Source: Mycobacterium sp. GA-1285
GTDB taxonomy: Bacteria; Actinomycetota; Actinomycetes; Mycobacteriales; Mycobacteriaceae
DNA length: 64,000 bases
Assembly (NCBI RefSeq): GCF_001499905.1
Contig: NZ_LQIS01000045.1
Coordinates: forward strand, 182,619 to 246,618
Direction: 5' to 3'
In this document: positions 39,212 to 47,444 of the stretch, one piece after another
Layout of the letters: each line of letters opens with the position of its first letter
Numbering within the stretch: position 1 is the stretch's first letter
Translations under genes and position numbers: made by a program
The notes under the pieces: generated by a model
Databases searched by the model: none
Told to the model about the DNA's origin: nothing
What the model saw: only the letters and a program-made list of their open reading frames with translations

Positions 39212-40239
39212 GAGTCCTGCTGACCGGCGCGGCCGGTTTCATCGGAGCCCGGATTCACGAGGTGCTACGCGATGCTGGCCACGACGTGATCCCCGTCGAC
39301 GCGATGCTGCCCACGGCCCACGGGCCGGGTGCCGAACCGCCTTCCGACTGCGAGGTGGTCGACGTCCGCGACTCGTCCGCACTGGCGCCGCTGATGAAGG
39401 ACGTGGACGTGGTGTGCCATCAGGCGGCGGTCGTCGGTGCGGGTGTCAACGCCGCTGACGCTCCCTCGTACGGCTCGCACAACGATTACGGGACGGCGGT
39501 GGTGCTGGCCGAGATGTTCGCGGCGGGCTGCCAGCGGCTGGTCCTGGCGTCGTCGATGGTCGTCTACGGTCAGGGCCGTTACGACTGCGCCGAGCACGGA
39601 CCGGTCGACCCCCACCCCCGCACACGCGCCGACCTCGACGCCGGCGTGTTCGAGCACCGGTGCCCCCTGTGCGGCGAGATCGTGGAGTGGCGACTTGTCG
39701 CCGAGGACGCACCCCTGCGGCCCCGCAGCCTGTATGCCGCCAGCAAGGCTGCGCAGGAGCATTACGCGCTCGCCTGGGCGGAGGCCGTCGGGGGCGTGGT
39801 CACCGCGCTGCGCTACCACAACGTCTACGGCCCCTATATGCCTCGCGACACCCCGTACTCGGGGGTGGCCGCGGTCTTCCGATCCGAGCTTGAATCCGGC
39901 GACGTGCCACGGGTTTTCGAGGACGGCGCGCAGATGCGCGACTTCGTGCACGTCGACGACGTGGCCGCGGCCAACCTGGCAGCCGTCGAATCTCAGCGTG
40001 GCGGATTCGACGCGTTCAACGTGTGCTCAGGACGGCCGGTCTCGATCCTCGAGGTGGCCACCGCGCTGTGCGAGACGCGCGGCGACGCCCCGCCCGTGGT
40101 CACCGGCCAGTACCGCAGCGGAGACGTCCGCCATATCGTCGCCGACCCCGCGCGCGCCGCCGAAGTGCTCGGGTTCACCGCAGCGGTGGACCCGCTCGAC
40201 GGGTTGCGCGAGTTCGCGTTCGCGCCGCTGCGGGCCTGA
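39208..40239 (+). CDS. galE3: NAD-dependent epimerase/dehydratase (GalE3) with Cys-rich insertion
   Basis: A 343-residue extended-SDR protein (Rv0536 type). Rossmann motif VLLTGAAGFIGARI; the active-site Tyr-x3-Lys is SLYAASKAAQEHY (Y176, K180). Between VYGQGRYDCAEHGP and HRCPLCGEIVEW lie C127, H130, C152 and C155, a possible zinc-binding insertion not found in E. coli GalE. The substrate is probably a nucleotide sugar. Starts ATG 39208 overlapping mtnP; its TGA overlaps the next ATG by one base. Confidence 0.85.
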   Translation: MRVLLTGAAGFIGARIHEVLRDAGHDVIPVDAMLPTAHGPGAEPPSDCEVVDVRDSSALAPLMKDVDVVCHQAAVVGAGVNAADAPSYGSHNDYGTAVVLAEMFAAGCQRLVLASSMVVYGQGRYDCAEHGPVDPHPRTRADLDAGVFEHRCPLCGEIVEWRLVAEDAPLRPRSLYAASKAAQEHYALAWAEAVGGVVTALRYHNVYGPYMPRDTPYSGVAAVFRSELESGDVPRVFEDGAQMRDFVHVDDVAAANLAAVESQRGGFDAFNVCSGRPVSILEVATALCETRGDAPPVVTGQYRSGDVRHIVADPARAAEVLGFTAAVDPLDGLREFAFAPLRA

Positions 40240-41045
40240 TGCGCCGGACCGTCTGCGTTCTCGTTATCGTCACGCTCGTGGCGTCCGGTCTGATGGGTCT
40301 GCTGTGGTCTCAGCAGCGGCGGCTGGTCTACTTCCCGTCGCCGGGTCCCGTGCCGCCCGCCGCCACGGTCGCGGGCAACGGACAAGACGTGGTGATCGAA
40401 ACCGACGACGGAATCCGTTTGAGCGCATGGTATTTCCCGGTCAACGGTGACGGGCCTGCCGTGCTGGTGCTGCCGGGCAACGGGGAAGACCGGTCGATGC
40501 GCGCGCCGCTCGCCCTGGCGCTCAACCGGATGGGCTCCTCGGCACTGCTGGTGGACTACCGCGGTTTCGGGGGCAATCCGGGCCGCCCGTCGGAGGACGG
40601 TCTGGCCGCCGACGCGCGGGCCGCGCTGGCGTGGCTGGCCGCGCAACCCGACGTCGCGGACATCGTCTATTTCGGCGAATCCCTCGGCGCCGCAGTCGCT
40701 GTCGGGCTGGCCGTCGAACGCCCACCCCATGCGCTGGTGCTGCGCTCACCGTTCACCTCGCTGCCCGACGTCGGGGCGGTGCACTACCCGTGGCTGCCGG
40801 TGCGGCGGCTGCTGCTGGACCGTTACCCGTCGCTCGAGCGCATCGGCTCGGTGCGGGTGCCGCTGCTGGTGGTCGCGGGAGACCGCGACGAGGTCGTCCC
40901 CGAGCCGATGAGCCGACGGCTGTTCGACGCGGCCAACGAGCCGAAGCGCTACGAGCTGGTGTCCGGCGCCGGGCACAACGACCCCGAGTTGCAAGTTGGC
41001 AAGCAGATGCTCGACGCGATCCGGCGGCTCCTGTCCCAGGCGTGA
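40239..41045 (+). CDS. Membrane-anchored alpha/beta hydrolase
   Basis: A 268-residue serine hydrolase with an N-terminal anchor or signal (VCVLVIVTLVASGLMGLLW). The nucleophile elbow is YFGESLGAAVAVG (GxSxG), acid DRDEVV and His GAGHND near the end, resembling the BEM46/ABHD13 group. VLVLPGNGEDRSMRA is the oxyanion strand. The substrate is unknown. Fused start/stop overlap with galE3 (TGATG) indicates one operon. Confidence 0.82.
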   Translation: MRRTVCVLVIVTLVASGLMGLLWSQQRRLVYFPSPGPVPPAATVAGNGQDVVIETDDGIRLSAWYFPVNGDGPAVLVLPGNGEDRSMRAPLALALNRMGSSALLVDYRGFGGNPGRPSEDGLAADARAALAWLAAQPDVADIVYFGESLGAAVAVGLAVERPPHALVLRSPFTSLPDVGAVHYPWLPVRRLLLDRYPSLERIGSVRVPLLVVAGDRDEVVPEPMSRRLFDAANEPKRYELVSGAGHNDPELQVGKQMLDAIRRLLSQA

Positions 41046-41068
41046 ACCGTCCTCGCCATACTGGCCGG

Positions 41069-42196
41069 GTGAAACCAGCGATTTGTGAGCAGTTCGGCAT
41101 CGACTTTCCGTTGTTCGCGTTCAGCCACTGCCGCGACGTGGTGGCGGCGGTGTCCAGTGCGGGGGGCTTCGGCGTGCTGGGCGCGACGGCGTACACGCCC
41201 GAGCAGCTAGACCAGGAGTTGTCGTGGATCGACGACCACGTCGGCGGCAAACCGTACGGCGTCGACCTCATCGTCCCCGCCCGCTATGAGGGCAAGGGCG
41301 AGGACTTGACGATGGGCGATCTCGCGGGCCGGATCCCCGACGAATACCGCGGCTTCGTCGCCGAGCTACTGGCCGCCCACGACATCGAGGCAGAGGACGC
41401 GCCGCGCTTCGGCAACGCCGCCCTCTCGGGTAATACCGGCAAAGACTTGCTGGATATGGCGATGAACCATCCGATCCGGTTGATCGCCAACGCGCTGGGT
41501 GTCCCGCCGGATTACATGATCAAGGCGGGCAAGGAGAACGGTGTGCCGGTGGCCGCGCTGGTCGGCGCCAAGGAGCACGCGGTCAAGCAGGCGCAAGCGG
41601 GGGTCGACCTGATCGTCGCGCAGGGCACCGAGGCCGGCGGGCACTGCGGTGAGGTGACGACGCTGGTGCTGGTGCCCGAGGTGTTGGAGGCGCTGGCGCA
41701 AATCGGCAGCGACATCCCGGTGCTCGCCGCCGGCGGAATCGTCACGGGCAGGCAGATGGCGGCGACGGTGGCGATGGGCGCGGCGGGCGCCTGGACGGGC
41801 TCGGTCTGGCTGACCACCGAAGAGGCGGAGACGGCGCCTTATACCAAGCAGAAGTTCCTGGCCGCCTCCTCGCGCGACACCGTCCGTTCGGCGGGTAGGA
41901 CCGGAAAGCCTGCGCGCCAACTGGTTTCGGACTGGACGCAGGCGTGGTTACCCAGCGAGGGCGGGCAAAAGCCGCTGCCACTTCCGCTGCAGTCGATGCT
42001 CGCCGAGCCCGTCGTACGCCGGATCGACGTGCTGGCCGCCCAGGGACATCCCGGCGCCCAGGCGCTGGCGACGTATTTCGTCGGACAGGGCGTCGGGTTG
42101 ATGAACAAGGTCAGACCGGCGCGCGAGGTGGTGCGCGAGTTCATCGAGGACTACGTCGCCGCGACCGAAAAGCTGGGCAACTCGCTTCCCGACTAG
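41069..42196 (+). CDS. Nitronate monooxygenase (2-nitropropane dioxygenase)-like flavoprotein
   Basis: A 375-residue FMN TIM-barrel protein. VSSAGGFGVLGATAYT, DLIVAQGTEAGGHCGE and IPVLAAGGIVTGRQMAATVAMGAAGAWTGS are the flavin-binding blocks; HCGE contains the usual His. Substrate not known; mycobacterial paralogues are often annotated as enoyl reductase-like. GTG 41069 lies six bases after CATACT (leaderless). It lies 23 bases after the hydrolase gene. Confidence 0.85.
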   Translation: MKPAICEQFGIDFPLFAFSHCRDVVAAVSSAGGFGVLGATAYTPEQLDQELSWIDDHVGGKPYGVDLIVPARYEGKGEDLTMGDLAGRIPDEYRGFVAELLAAHDIEAEDAPRFGNAALSGNTGKDLLDMAMNHPIRLIANALGVPPDYMIKAGKENGVPVAALVGAKEHAVKQAQAGVDLIVAQGTEAGGHCGEVTTLVLVPEVLEALAQIGSDIPVLAAGGIVTGRQMAATVAMGAAGAWTGSVWLTTEEAETAPYTKQKFLAASSRDTVRSAGRTGKPARQLVSDWTQAWLPSEGGQKPLPLPLQSMLAEPVVRRIDVLAAQGHPGAQALATYFVGQGVGLMNKVRPAREVVREFIEDYVAATEKLGNSLPD

Positions 42197-42206
42197 CACC
42201 CAATCG

Positions 42207-42656
42207 TTAGGTGTCGAACGTGATTCGCACCGAGATCGGGTCGCTTTCCATCGCGCGCATGGTCAACGCGGTCGCCGACTGGCCGAGCTTGCCCGCGCCG
42301 CCGAAACTGCGGGCGCGTGCGCGCACGTCGTCGTCGGGTTCGAATGTCGCGGTGCCCGTTCGCCATTCGCCATTGACGCGGACGCGCACCCTGGGATTCG
42401 CCGCGATGTTGTGGGCCCACCCCGCACGGCGGCCGTGTTGCGAGATCACCCATACACCGGCGTCATCGGCGCGCCCCGCCAGTGGCACGCGCCGCGGTTC
42501 CCCGCTCTTGCGGCCGATCGTCTCGAGATCGACCACCAGCGACGACCGGATACCGACGCGGTCGAGCGCGGCGACCACCGGGTTCATCAGCATGCGGCCC
42601 AACTGCCGCTCCACCTTGAATTTGCGCACCGCCCTGTGGGCGCTTCGCATTGCCAT
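42207..42656 (-). CDS. DUF385/deazaflavin nitroreductase-type protein
   Basis: A 149-residue split-barrel protein: LVVDLETIGRKSGEPRRVPLAGRADDAGVWVISQHGRRAGWAHNI-type order (TIGRKSGEPR, then VWVISQHGRRAGWAHN). Probably uses F420H2. The ATG at 42656 (a second at 42650) has GAGGAGG about seven bases upstream, an unusually strong site here. It is convergent with the nitronate-monooxygenase-like gene and has a palindromic operator upstream. Confidence 0.8.
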   Translation of the reverse strand: MAMRSAHRAVRKFKVERQLGRMLMNPVVAALDRVGIRSSLVVDLETIGRKSGEPRRVPLAGRADDAGVWVISQHGRRAGWAHNIAANPRVRVRVNGEWRTGTATFEPDDDVRARARSFGGAGKLGQSATALTMRAMESDPISVRITFDT

Positions 42657-42682
42657 CGCAAACCTCCTCGTCGGGTAACAGC

Positions 42683-42705
42683 ACGATAATTGAGCGATCA
42701 CTCAA
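42683..42705 (-). promoter_or_regulatory. Palindromic operator with TATCGT -10 box before the DUF385 gene
   Basis: TTGAGCGATCACTCAA (42690-42705) is a near-perfect 16-base palindrome, directly followed on the minus strand by TATCGT (42683-42688), a TANNNT -10 box. The operator covers the spacer region. No TetR gene is adjacent. Confidence 0.6.
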
Positions 42706-42791
42706 AAACAAGACCATGTGCCCGGACGAGAAGCCACGGTCGTAAGAGGCGCTGGTCGACGGGCAGAAATGTTGTTCGGCGAGTACGAGCG

Positions 42792-43814
42792 TCAGTCCGC
42801 CGCCAGCGGCAGCCGCACCTCGAAGCGTGCGCCGGTGTCGAGATTGTGCGCGGACAGCGTCCCGCGATGGGCCTGCACCAGGCCGGCCGCGATCGCGAGC
42901 CCCAGCCCCGACCCGCTGGGCAGCGACGAATCGGCGCGCGGCACGCGATCGTTCGACCCGCGGTAGGCAACGTCGAACACCCGCGGCAGGTCGGCCTCGT
43001 CGATGCCGACGCCGGTGTCGTCGACGCGCGCCCACGCGCCGTGCTCGTCCGATCCCAGCGACAGCGTCACCCGCCCGCCCGCCGGCGTGTGCGCGATCGC
43101 GTTGGCCACCAGATTGGACAGCACCCGAACCAATGCGCGGTCGCTGCCCAGCACCCGAACGGGCGCCTCCGGTAGTTCGGCCGTCAACGCCACTCCGGCG
43201 CGTTCGGCGGCGATCCGGTGCGCGGTCAGCACGTCGTCGACGACCTCGTCGAGGGCCACCGTGTCGAACACCGGTTGAACAGCGCCCGCGTTGATCTTCG
43301 ACATCTCGAAGAGGTCGTCGACCATCTCGGAGAGCCGAACCGACTCCTGCTCAATGGTTTTCGCGTGGACGCGGACCTCGGCATCGGGCACCACGCCGTC
43401 GGCGATCGCCTCGGACACCGCCCGTATCCCGGCCAGCGGCGTGCGCAGATCGTGGCTGACGAACGCGACCAGCCTGCGGCGCGACTGCTCGGCGGCCCGC
43501 TCCGACTCGCGGATCTCCTGCTCCCACACCGTGCGACGGGCCTGGTAGCGCGCCAGCATCACCGCGGCGGGAATCGTCACCACCGAGACGATCACCAGGA
43601 CGATCGCGGTCTTCTCGAAGGTCTCGGTGATCATGAAGCGGCTGGCGCCGAGCACGCCGGTGAACGTCGCCAACACCGGAATGAGCACCAGCGCCACCAT
43701 GCTCACCGCCAGCGACCACGACCGGGCGAGGCGGACGACGAGCGCGCCCGCGAGCACCACCGGGACCGAACACGCCAGCGCCAACCCGATGATCTCCCAC
43801 AGCTCGGTCGGCAC
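42792..43814 (-). CDS. Sensor histidine kinase
   Basis: A 340-residue membrane kinase with four N-terminal helices in the first 95 residues and very short external loops, so any signal is probably sensed within the membrane. HisKA motif RLVAFVSHDLRTPLAGIR (His about 121) and HATPase blocks NLVANAIAHTPAGG, DDTGVGI and GSGLGLAIAAGLVQAHRG. The start is placed at GTG 43814, which overlaps the response regulator TAG by one base. It would phosphorylate the neighbouring regulator. Confidence 0.88.
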   Translation of the reverse strand: MPTELWEIIGLALACSVPVVLAGALVVRLARSWSLAVSMVALVLIPVLATFTGVLGASRFMITETFEKTAIVLVIVSVVTIPAAVMLARYQARRTVWEQEIRESERAAEQSRRRLVAFVSHDLRTPLAGIRAVSEAIADGVVPDAEVRVHAKTIEQESVRLSEMVDDLFEMSKINAGAVQPVFDTVALDEVVDDVLTAHRIAAERAGVALTAELPEAPVRVLGSDRALVRVLSNLVANAIAHTPAGGRVTLSLGSDEHGAWARVDDTGVGIDEADLPRVFDVAYRGSNDRVPRADSSLPSGSGLGLAIAAGLVQAHRGTLSAHNLDTGARFEVRLPLAAD

Positions 43815-44524
43815 TAGGCGCTCTGCCCCTGCGGTGAGCCCGGTGAGCGCGCCTGGCTGCTCCACAGATAACCGCGACCCCACACCGTCTGCACCCGGTG
43901 GTGCTCACCGAGCTTCGAGCGTAACCGCTTGACGTGCACGGTCACCGTCGACAGGTCGCCGAAATCCCAGTGCCACACCCGTTTCAACAGTTCATCGCGG
44001 CTGAACACGACGTCGGTGTGGGTGAGGAAGAACAGCAGCAGGTCGAACTCGCGGTTGGTCAGCGACACCGGTGACCCGTCGACGGTCACGGTGCGCGCGG
44101 CCGTCGACACGGTCAGGCCGCCGACGGTGATGTCCACCGCCAGCCGACCCGCCGGCGCGGGGGCGCGACGCAGCACCGAGCGCACCCGCAGCGCCAGTTC
44201 TCGTGGGCTGAACGGTTTGGTCAGGTAGTCGTCGGCGCCCGCCTCCAGGCCGGCGATCCGGTCGTCCTCCTCGCCGAGTGCGGTCAACAGGATCACCGGC
44301 ATCGCGTACCCGCCGCGCTGGCGCAGATTGCGGCACAGGGTCAGGCCGTCCGGGCCGGGCATCATCACGTCGAGCACCGCGACGTCGATGTGCTGGGAGC
44401 CGAGCAACCGCAGCGCCTCGGCCCCGTCGTGCGCGATCGCCACGTCGAGCCCGTCGCGTTCGAGATAGCGACGCACGACATCACGCACGACACTGTCGTC
44501 GTCGGCGATCAATACGCGCGTCAC
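43814..44524 (-). CDS. OmpR-family response regulator
   Basis: A 236-residue regulator. The receiver has VLIADDDSVVRDV, phospho-acceptor Asp52 in VAVLDVMMPGPDG, LLTALGEEDD and the switch Lys in YLTKPFSPREL; the winged-helix effector has SLTNREFDLLLFFLTH, SRDELLKRVW and TVTVHVKRLRSKLG. GTG 44524 is the start. It is in one operon with the kinase. Targets and signal are not shown by the sequence; it is not a classical mycobacterial system name I can assign. Confidence 0.9.
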   Translation of the reverse strand: MTRVLIADDDSVVRDVVRRYLERDGLDVAIAHDGAEALRLLGSQHIDVAVLDVMMPGPDGLTLCRNLRQRGGYAMPVILLTALGEEDDRIAGLEAGADDYLTKPFSPRELALRVRSVLRRAPAPAGRLAVDITVGGLTVSTAARTVTVDGSPVSLTNREFDLLLFFLTHTDVVFSRDELLKRVWHWDFGDLSTVTVHVKRLRSKLGEHHRVQTVWGRGYLWSSQARSPGSPQGQSA

Positions 44525-44628
44525 AGTTTCCGAGGGTAGCCCCGGGGCGGCGACTACCTGCGCCGATGTCAGGGATTCGTCATGGATCCTCTGGAGGGCG
44601 CGGCCGGGGGCTGGTTAGCCTCGAAACC

Positions 44629-45285
44629 ATGCCCGCCTGTCCGGTGACCGTGGTGCTGCCGTGTCTCAACGAGGCGCAATCACTGCCCGGTGTGCTCGCG
44701 GCCATTCCCGACGGGTATCGGCCGCTGGTGGTCGACAACAACAGCACGGATGCGACCGCGGAGGTCGCCCGGGAGCACGGAGCGCAGGTGGTTCTCGAGA
44801 AGCGCCCCGGTTACGGCGCTGCGGTGCACGCCGGGGTGGTGGCGGCGACGACGCCCGTCGTGGCGGTCCTGGACGCCGACGGCTCGTTGGATCCGAGTGA
44901 CCTACCGGCCCTGGTCGACGAACTTCATCGGGGCGCCGACATGGCGGTCGGGCGGCGCCGACCGGTGCCGGGGCTGAAGTGGCCGTGGCACGCCCGGCTC
45001 GGCACCGCGGCGGTGTGCTGGCGGCTGCGGCGCCGCCACGGCCTGGCGGTGCACGACATCGCTCCGATGCGGGTGACCCGCCGCGACGCTCTCCTCGAGC
45101 TCGGCGTCCGCGATCGCCGCTCAGGGTATCCGCTGGAGCTGCTGGTCCGGGCGGCGGCCGCCGGTTGGCGCGTCGTCGAACGCGATGTCGACTACCGTGC
45201 GCGGACCGGAGGCAAGTCCAAGGTCAGCGGGTCGGTGCGTGGTAGCGCGGTGGCCGCCTTCGACTTCTGGCGGGTGATCTCGTGA
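44629..45285 (+). CDS. GT2-family glycosyltransferase (Rv0539-like)
   Basis: A 218-residue soluble GT-A protein: TVVLPCLNEAQSLPGVL, LVVDNNSTDATAEVARE, and the metal-binding AVLDADGSLDPSDL region, with ERDVDYRARTGGKSKVSGSVRG near the end. It resembles dolichyl-/polyprenyl-phosphate sugar transferases in the catalytic core but lacks a membrane region. TAGCCT (44616-44621) lies seven bases before the ATG (leaderless). It overlaps the next gene by GTGA. Confidence 0.83.
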   Translation: MPACPVTVVLPCLNEAQSLPGVLAAIPDGYRPLVVDNNSTDATAEVAREHGAQVVLEKRPGYGAAVHAGVVAATTPVVAVLDADGSLDPSDLPALVDELHRGADMAVGRRRPVPGLKWPWHARLGTAAVCWRLRRRHGLAVHDIAPMRVTRRDALLELGVRDRRSGYPLELLVRAAAAGWRVVERDVDYRARTGGKSKVSGSVRGSAVAAFDFWRVIS

Positions 45286-45944
45286 CGGTGCTCGCGGTGA
45301 CGGTCCTGGTGGTGGCCAAGGCGCCGGTGCCGGGTCTGGCGAAGACTCGGCTCGCCGCGGCGATCGGCGACGCCGCCGCGGCCGACCTCGCCGCCGCCGC
45401 GCTGCTCGACACGCTCGACGCGGTCGCCGCCGCGCCCGTCGGGCGCAGGGTCGTCGCGATGACCGGCGACGCGGCAAAGGGCTGCCGTGGTGACGAAATC
45501 GTCTGCCGCCTAGACGGATTCACGGTGATACATCAACGCGGAGCCGACTTCGCCGAGCGTTTGGCCAACGCGCACGCCGACGCTTTCGCCGGTGATTCCG
45601 TCCTGCAGATCGGCATGGACACCCCGCAGGTCACCGCCGGCCTGCTCGCCGAGTGCGGCCGAGCGCTGACGGTAGCCGATGCGGTCCTCGGACCCGCCGC
45701 CGACGGCGGGTGGTGGGTGTTGGGTGTCTCGCACCCGTCGATGGCCGAATGTCTGCGGAATGTGCCGATGTCGCGGTCCGACACCGGCGCGTTGACACTG
45801 GCGGCGTTGCGCGACAACGGAATAGACGTCGAGATGCTCGACGAGCTCGCCGACTTCGACACCGTCGACGACATCGACACGGTGCGCCGCAGATGCTCAC
45901 CGGGCAGCCGGTTCGCCTTGGCGGCCGAGGCGGTGCTCGCCTGA
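45282..45944 (+). CDS. DUF2064/TIGR04282-type glycosyltransferase-like protein (Rv0540-like)
   Basis: A 220-residue nucleotidyl-/glycosyltransferase-fold protein: VLVVAKAPVPGLAKTRLAAAIG is the nucleotide-binding loop typical of the DUF2064 family, with VLQIGMDTPQVTAGLL and VLGPAADGGWWVLGV. Paired with a GT2 gene in many bacteria; the acceptor is unknown. GTG 45282 overlaps the GT2 stop. Confidence 0.8.
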   Translation: MTVLAVTVLVVAKAPVPGLAKTRLAAAIGDAAAADLAAAALLDTLDAVAAAPVGRRVVAMTGDAAKGCRGDEIVCRLDGFTVIHQRGADFAERLANAHADAFAGDSVLQIGMDTPQVTAGLLAECGRALTVADAVLGPAADGGWWVLGVSHPSMAECLRNVPMSRSDTGALTLAALRDNGIDVEMLDELADFDTVDDIDTVRRRCSPGSRFALAAEAVLA

Positions 45945-45977
45945 TGCTGGGCGACCGCGTGGTGTGACCCGCGACCC

Positions 45978-47333
45978 TTACCAGTTCGTCAGAATGAAGT
46001 GATTGAGCAGCAGGGCCCCCACCACGTTGACGCCGAGCCACCAGCGGTGCGACTTCTGCGGTAACAGCGCCCCGGCTGCGGTCAGCCAGACGGTGAACGG
46101 CAGCCAGATCCGTTCGGTCTCGGCCTTGCTCAGCATCGACAGGTCGGCGAACAGGATCGCCAGCAGCGCGCCGAGAAGAACCATGGGCAGACCGGGCCGA
46201 CGCCGGATCGCCCCGATGTCGAACACCCGGCCGAGACCGGCCACGCTGCCGAGGCCGATCGCGCACACGACGGAGGCCAGGTTCGCCCAACTCCAGTACT
46301 GGAACGGCCGATCGTTGGCGATGCCCTGCCAATAGCGTTCCTGCACCAGGTGATAGCCGTCGAACCACCAGAACCCCAGCACCGCGAAAACCGCCACCAT
46401 CGCGATGACCACCACGATCGCCGGTACCGCCGCACGGGCCGCGGCCCGCCAGTCGGACGCGCACATCAGCACCGCGAGCGCGGGTAAGGCCATCAGGCCC
46501 AGGCCGTAGTTGAGGAAGAGGCCCCAACCCAGCAGCAGACCGGCCCCTGCCGCCGCGGCGACAGGGCACCGCGCCGTGCCCCCGACGGCCATCGCCAGCA
46601 GCGCGATACCCCATGCCGCGACTCCCGCGAAATAGCCGTCGGCCGACACGGCGATCCAGATCGCCGTCGGCGCGACGGCGACGAACGGAGCCGCCAGCCG
46701 CGCGGTCGCTTCCGACGCCAGTGCACGCAGCGCAACGACAATGGCGGCCGCGGCGCTCGACCCCACCAGCAGGCACAGCAGGCCCGCCCACGCGCCACCA
46801 CCGAGCCCGATGCGGTCGAGCCAGACGAAGGTGAGCAGCGCACCCGGCGGATGCCCCGAGACATGGGTGATCCACGAATCAGGTTGATAGTCAAGGATTC
46901 TGTCGGAGAACGTCCGCAGCGCGTGGGGTATGTCGGTGACCGTGGGGACCTGACGCAGGTACTCGTGGCGGGCGGCCAGCCTGCCCGCGAAACCGCGCTG
47001 CCAGCCGTCGATCATGGCCAGCGAGAACGCCCATGCGCACGCCGTCGCCCATGCCGCCCAGGGCAACGCACGCCACGGCAGTCGCCGCGCAATCGTCGGT
47101 CCCCACAGGACCGCCGCGGCGCCGATCACGATCGCGAAAACGGTGCCCCATCCGATGTGCGCGTTCCACCATCCGAAGATCGGCGCGGTGTCGGCGAACT
47201 GGCGTATGCGCGCAGGTGTCGCATTGATCAGAGGCGTGACGATCCCGAGGTTCAAATGCGGAACCACGAACGCGGTGAGCACCAGCAACACACCGACGGC
47301 GACCGCGACGATCTCCTTGCGACTGGTCGGCAT
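45978..47333 (-). CDS. Polytopic membrane protein (GT-C-like, Rv0541c-like)
   Basis: A 451-residue membrane protein with roughly ten to eleven hydrophobic helices starting with IVAVAVGVLLVLTAFVV. The long first external loop contains DTAPIFGWWNAHIGWG and LDYQPDSWITHVSGHPPGALLTFVW. A polytopic layout with an early charged loop suggests a GT-C glycosyltransferase using a lipid-linked donor, fitting the two soluble transferase genes to the left, but no motif proves it. It is convergent with the DUF2064 gene. Confidence 0.72.
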   Translation of the reverse strand: MPTSRKEIVAVAVGVLLVLTAFVVPHLNLGIVTPLINATPARIRQFADTAPIFGWWNAHIGWGTVFAIVIGAAAVLWGPTIARRLPWRALPWAAWATACAWAFSLAMIDGWQRGFAGRLAARHEYLRQVPTVTDIPHALRTFSDRILDYQPDSWITHVSGHPPGALLTFVWLDRIGLGGGAWAGLLCLLVGSSAAAAIVVALRALASEATARLAAPFVAVAPTAIWIAVSADGYFAGVAAWGIALLAMAVGGTARCPVAAAAGAGLLLGWGLFLNYGLGLMALPALAVLMCASDWRAAARAAVPAIVVVIAMVAVFAVLGFWWFDGYHLVQERYWQGIANDRPFQYWSWANLASVVCAIGLGSVAGLGRVFDIGAIRRRPGLPMVLLGALLAILFADLSMLSKAETERIWLPFTVWLTAAGALLPQKSHRWWLGVNVVGALLLNHFILTNW

Positions 47334-47444
47334 TCCGCCACCCTATTCGTCGAGCCGACCGCAAGATGACCACCGATCAGCGGTCAAGACCGCCCGCCGT
47401 CTGCCCGGTACTTCAATACAGCCGCTGGTCACAACCCCCACGAC

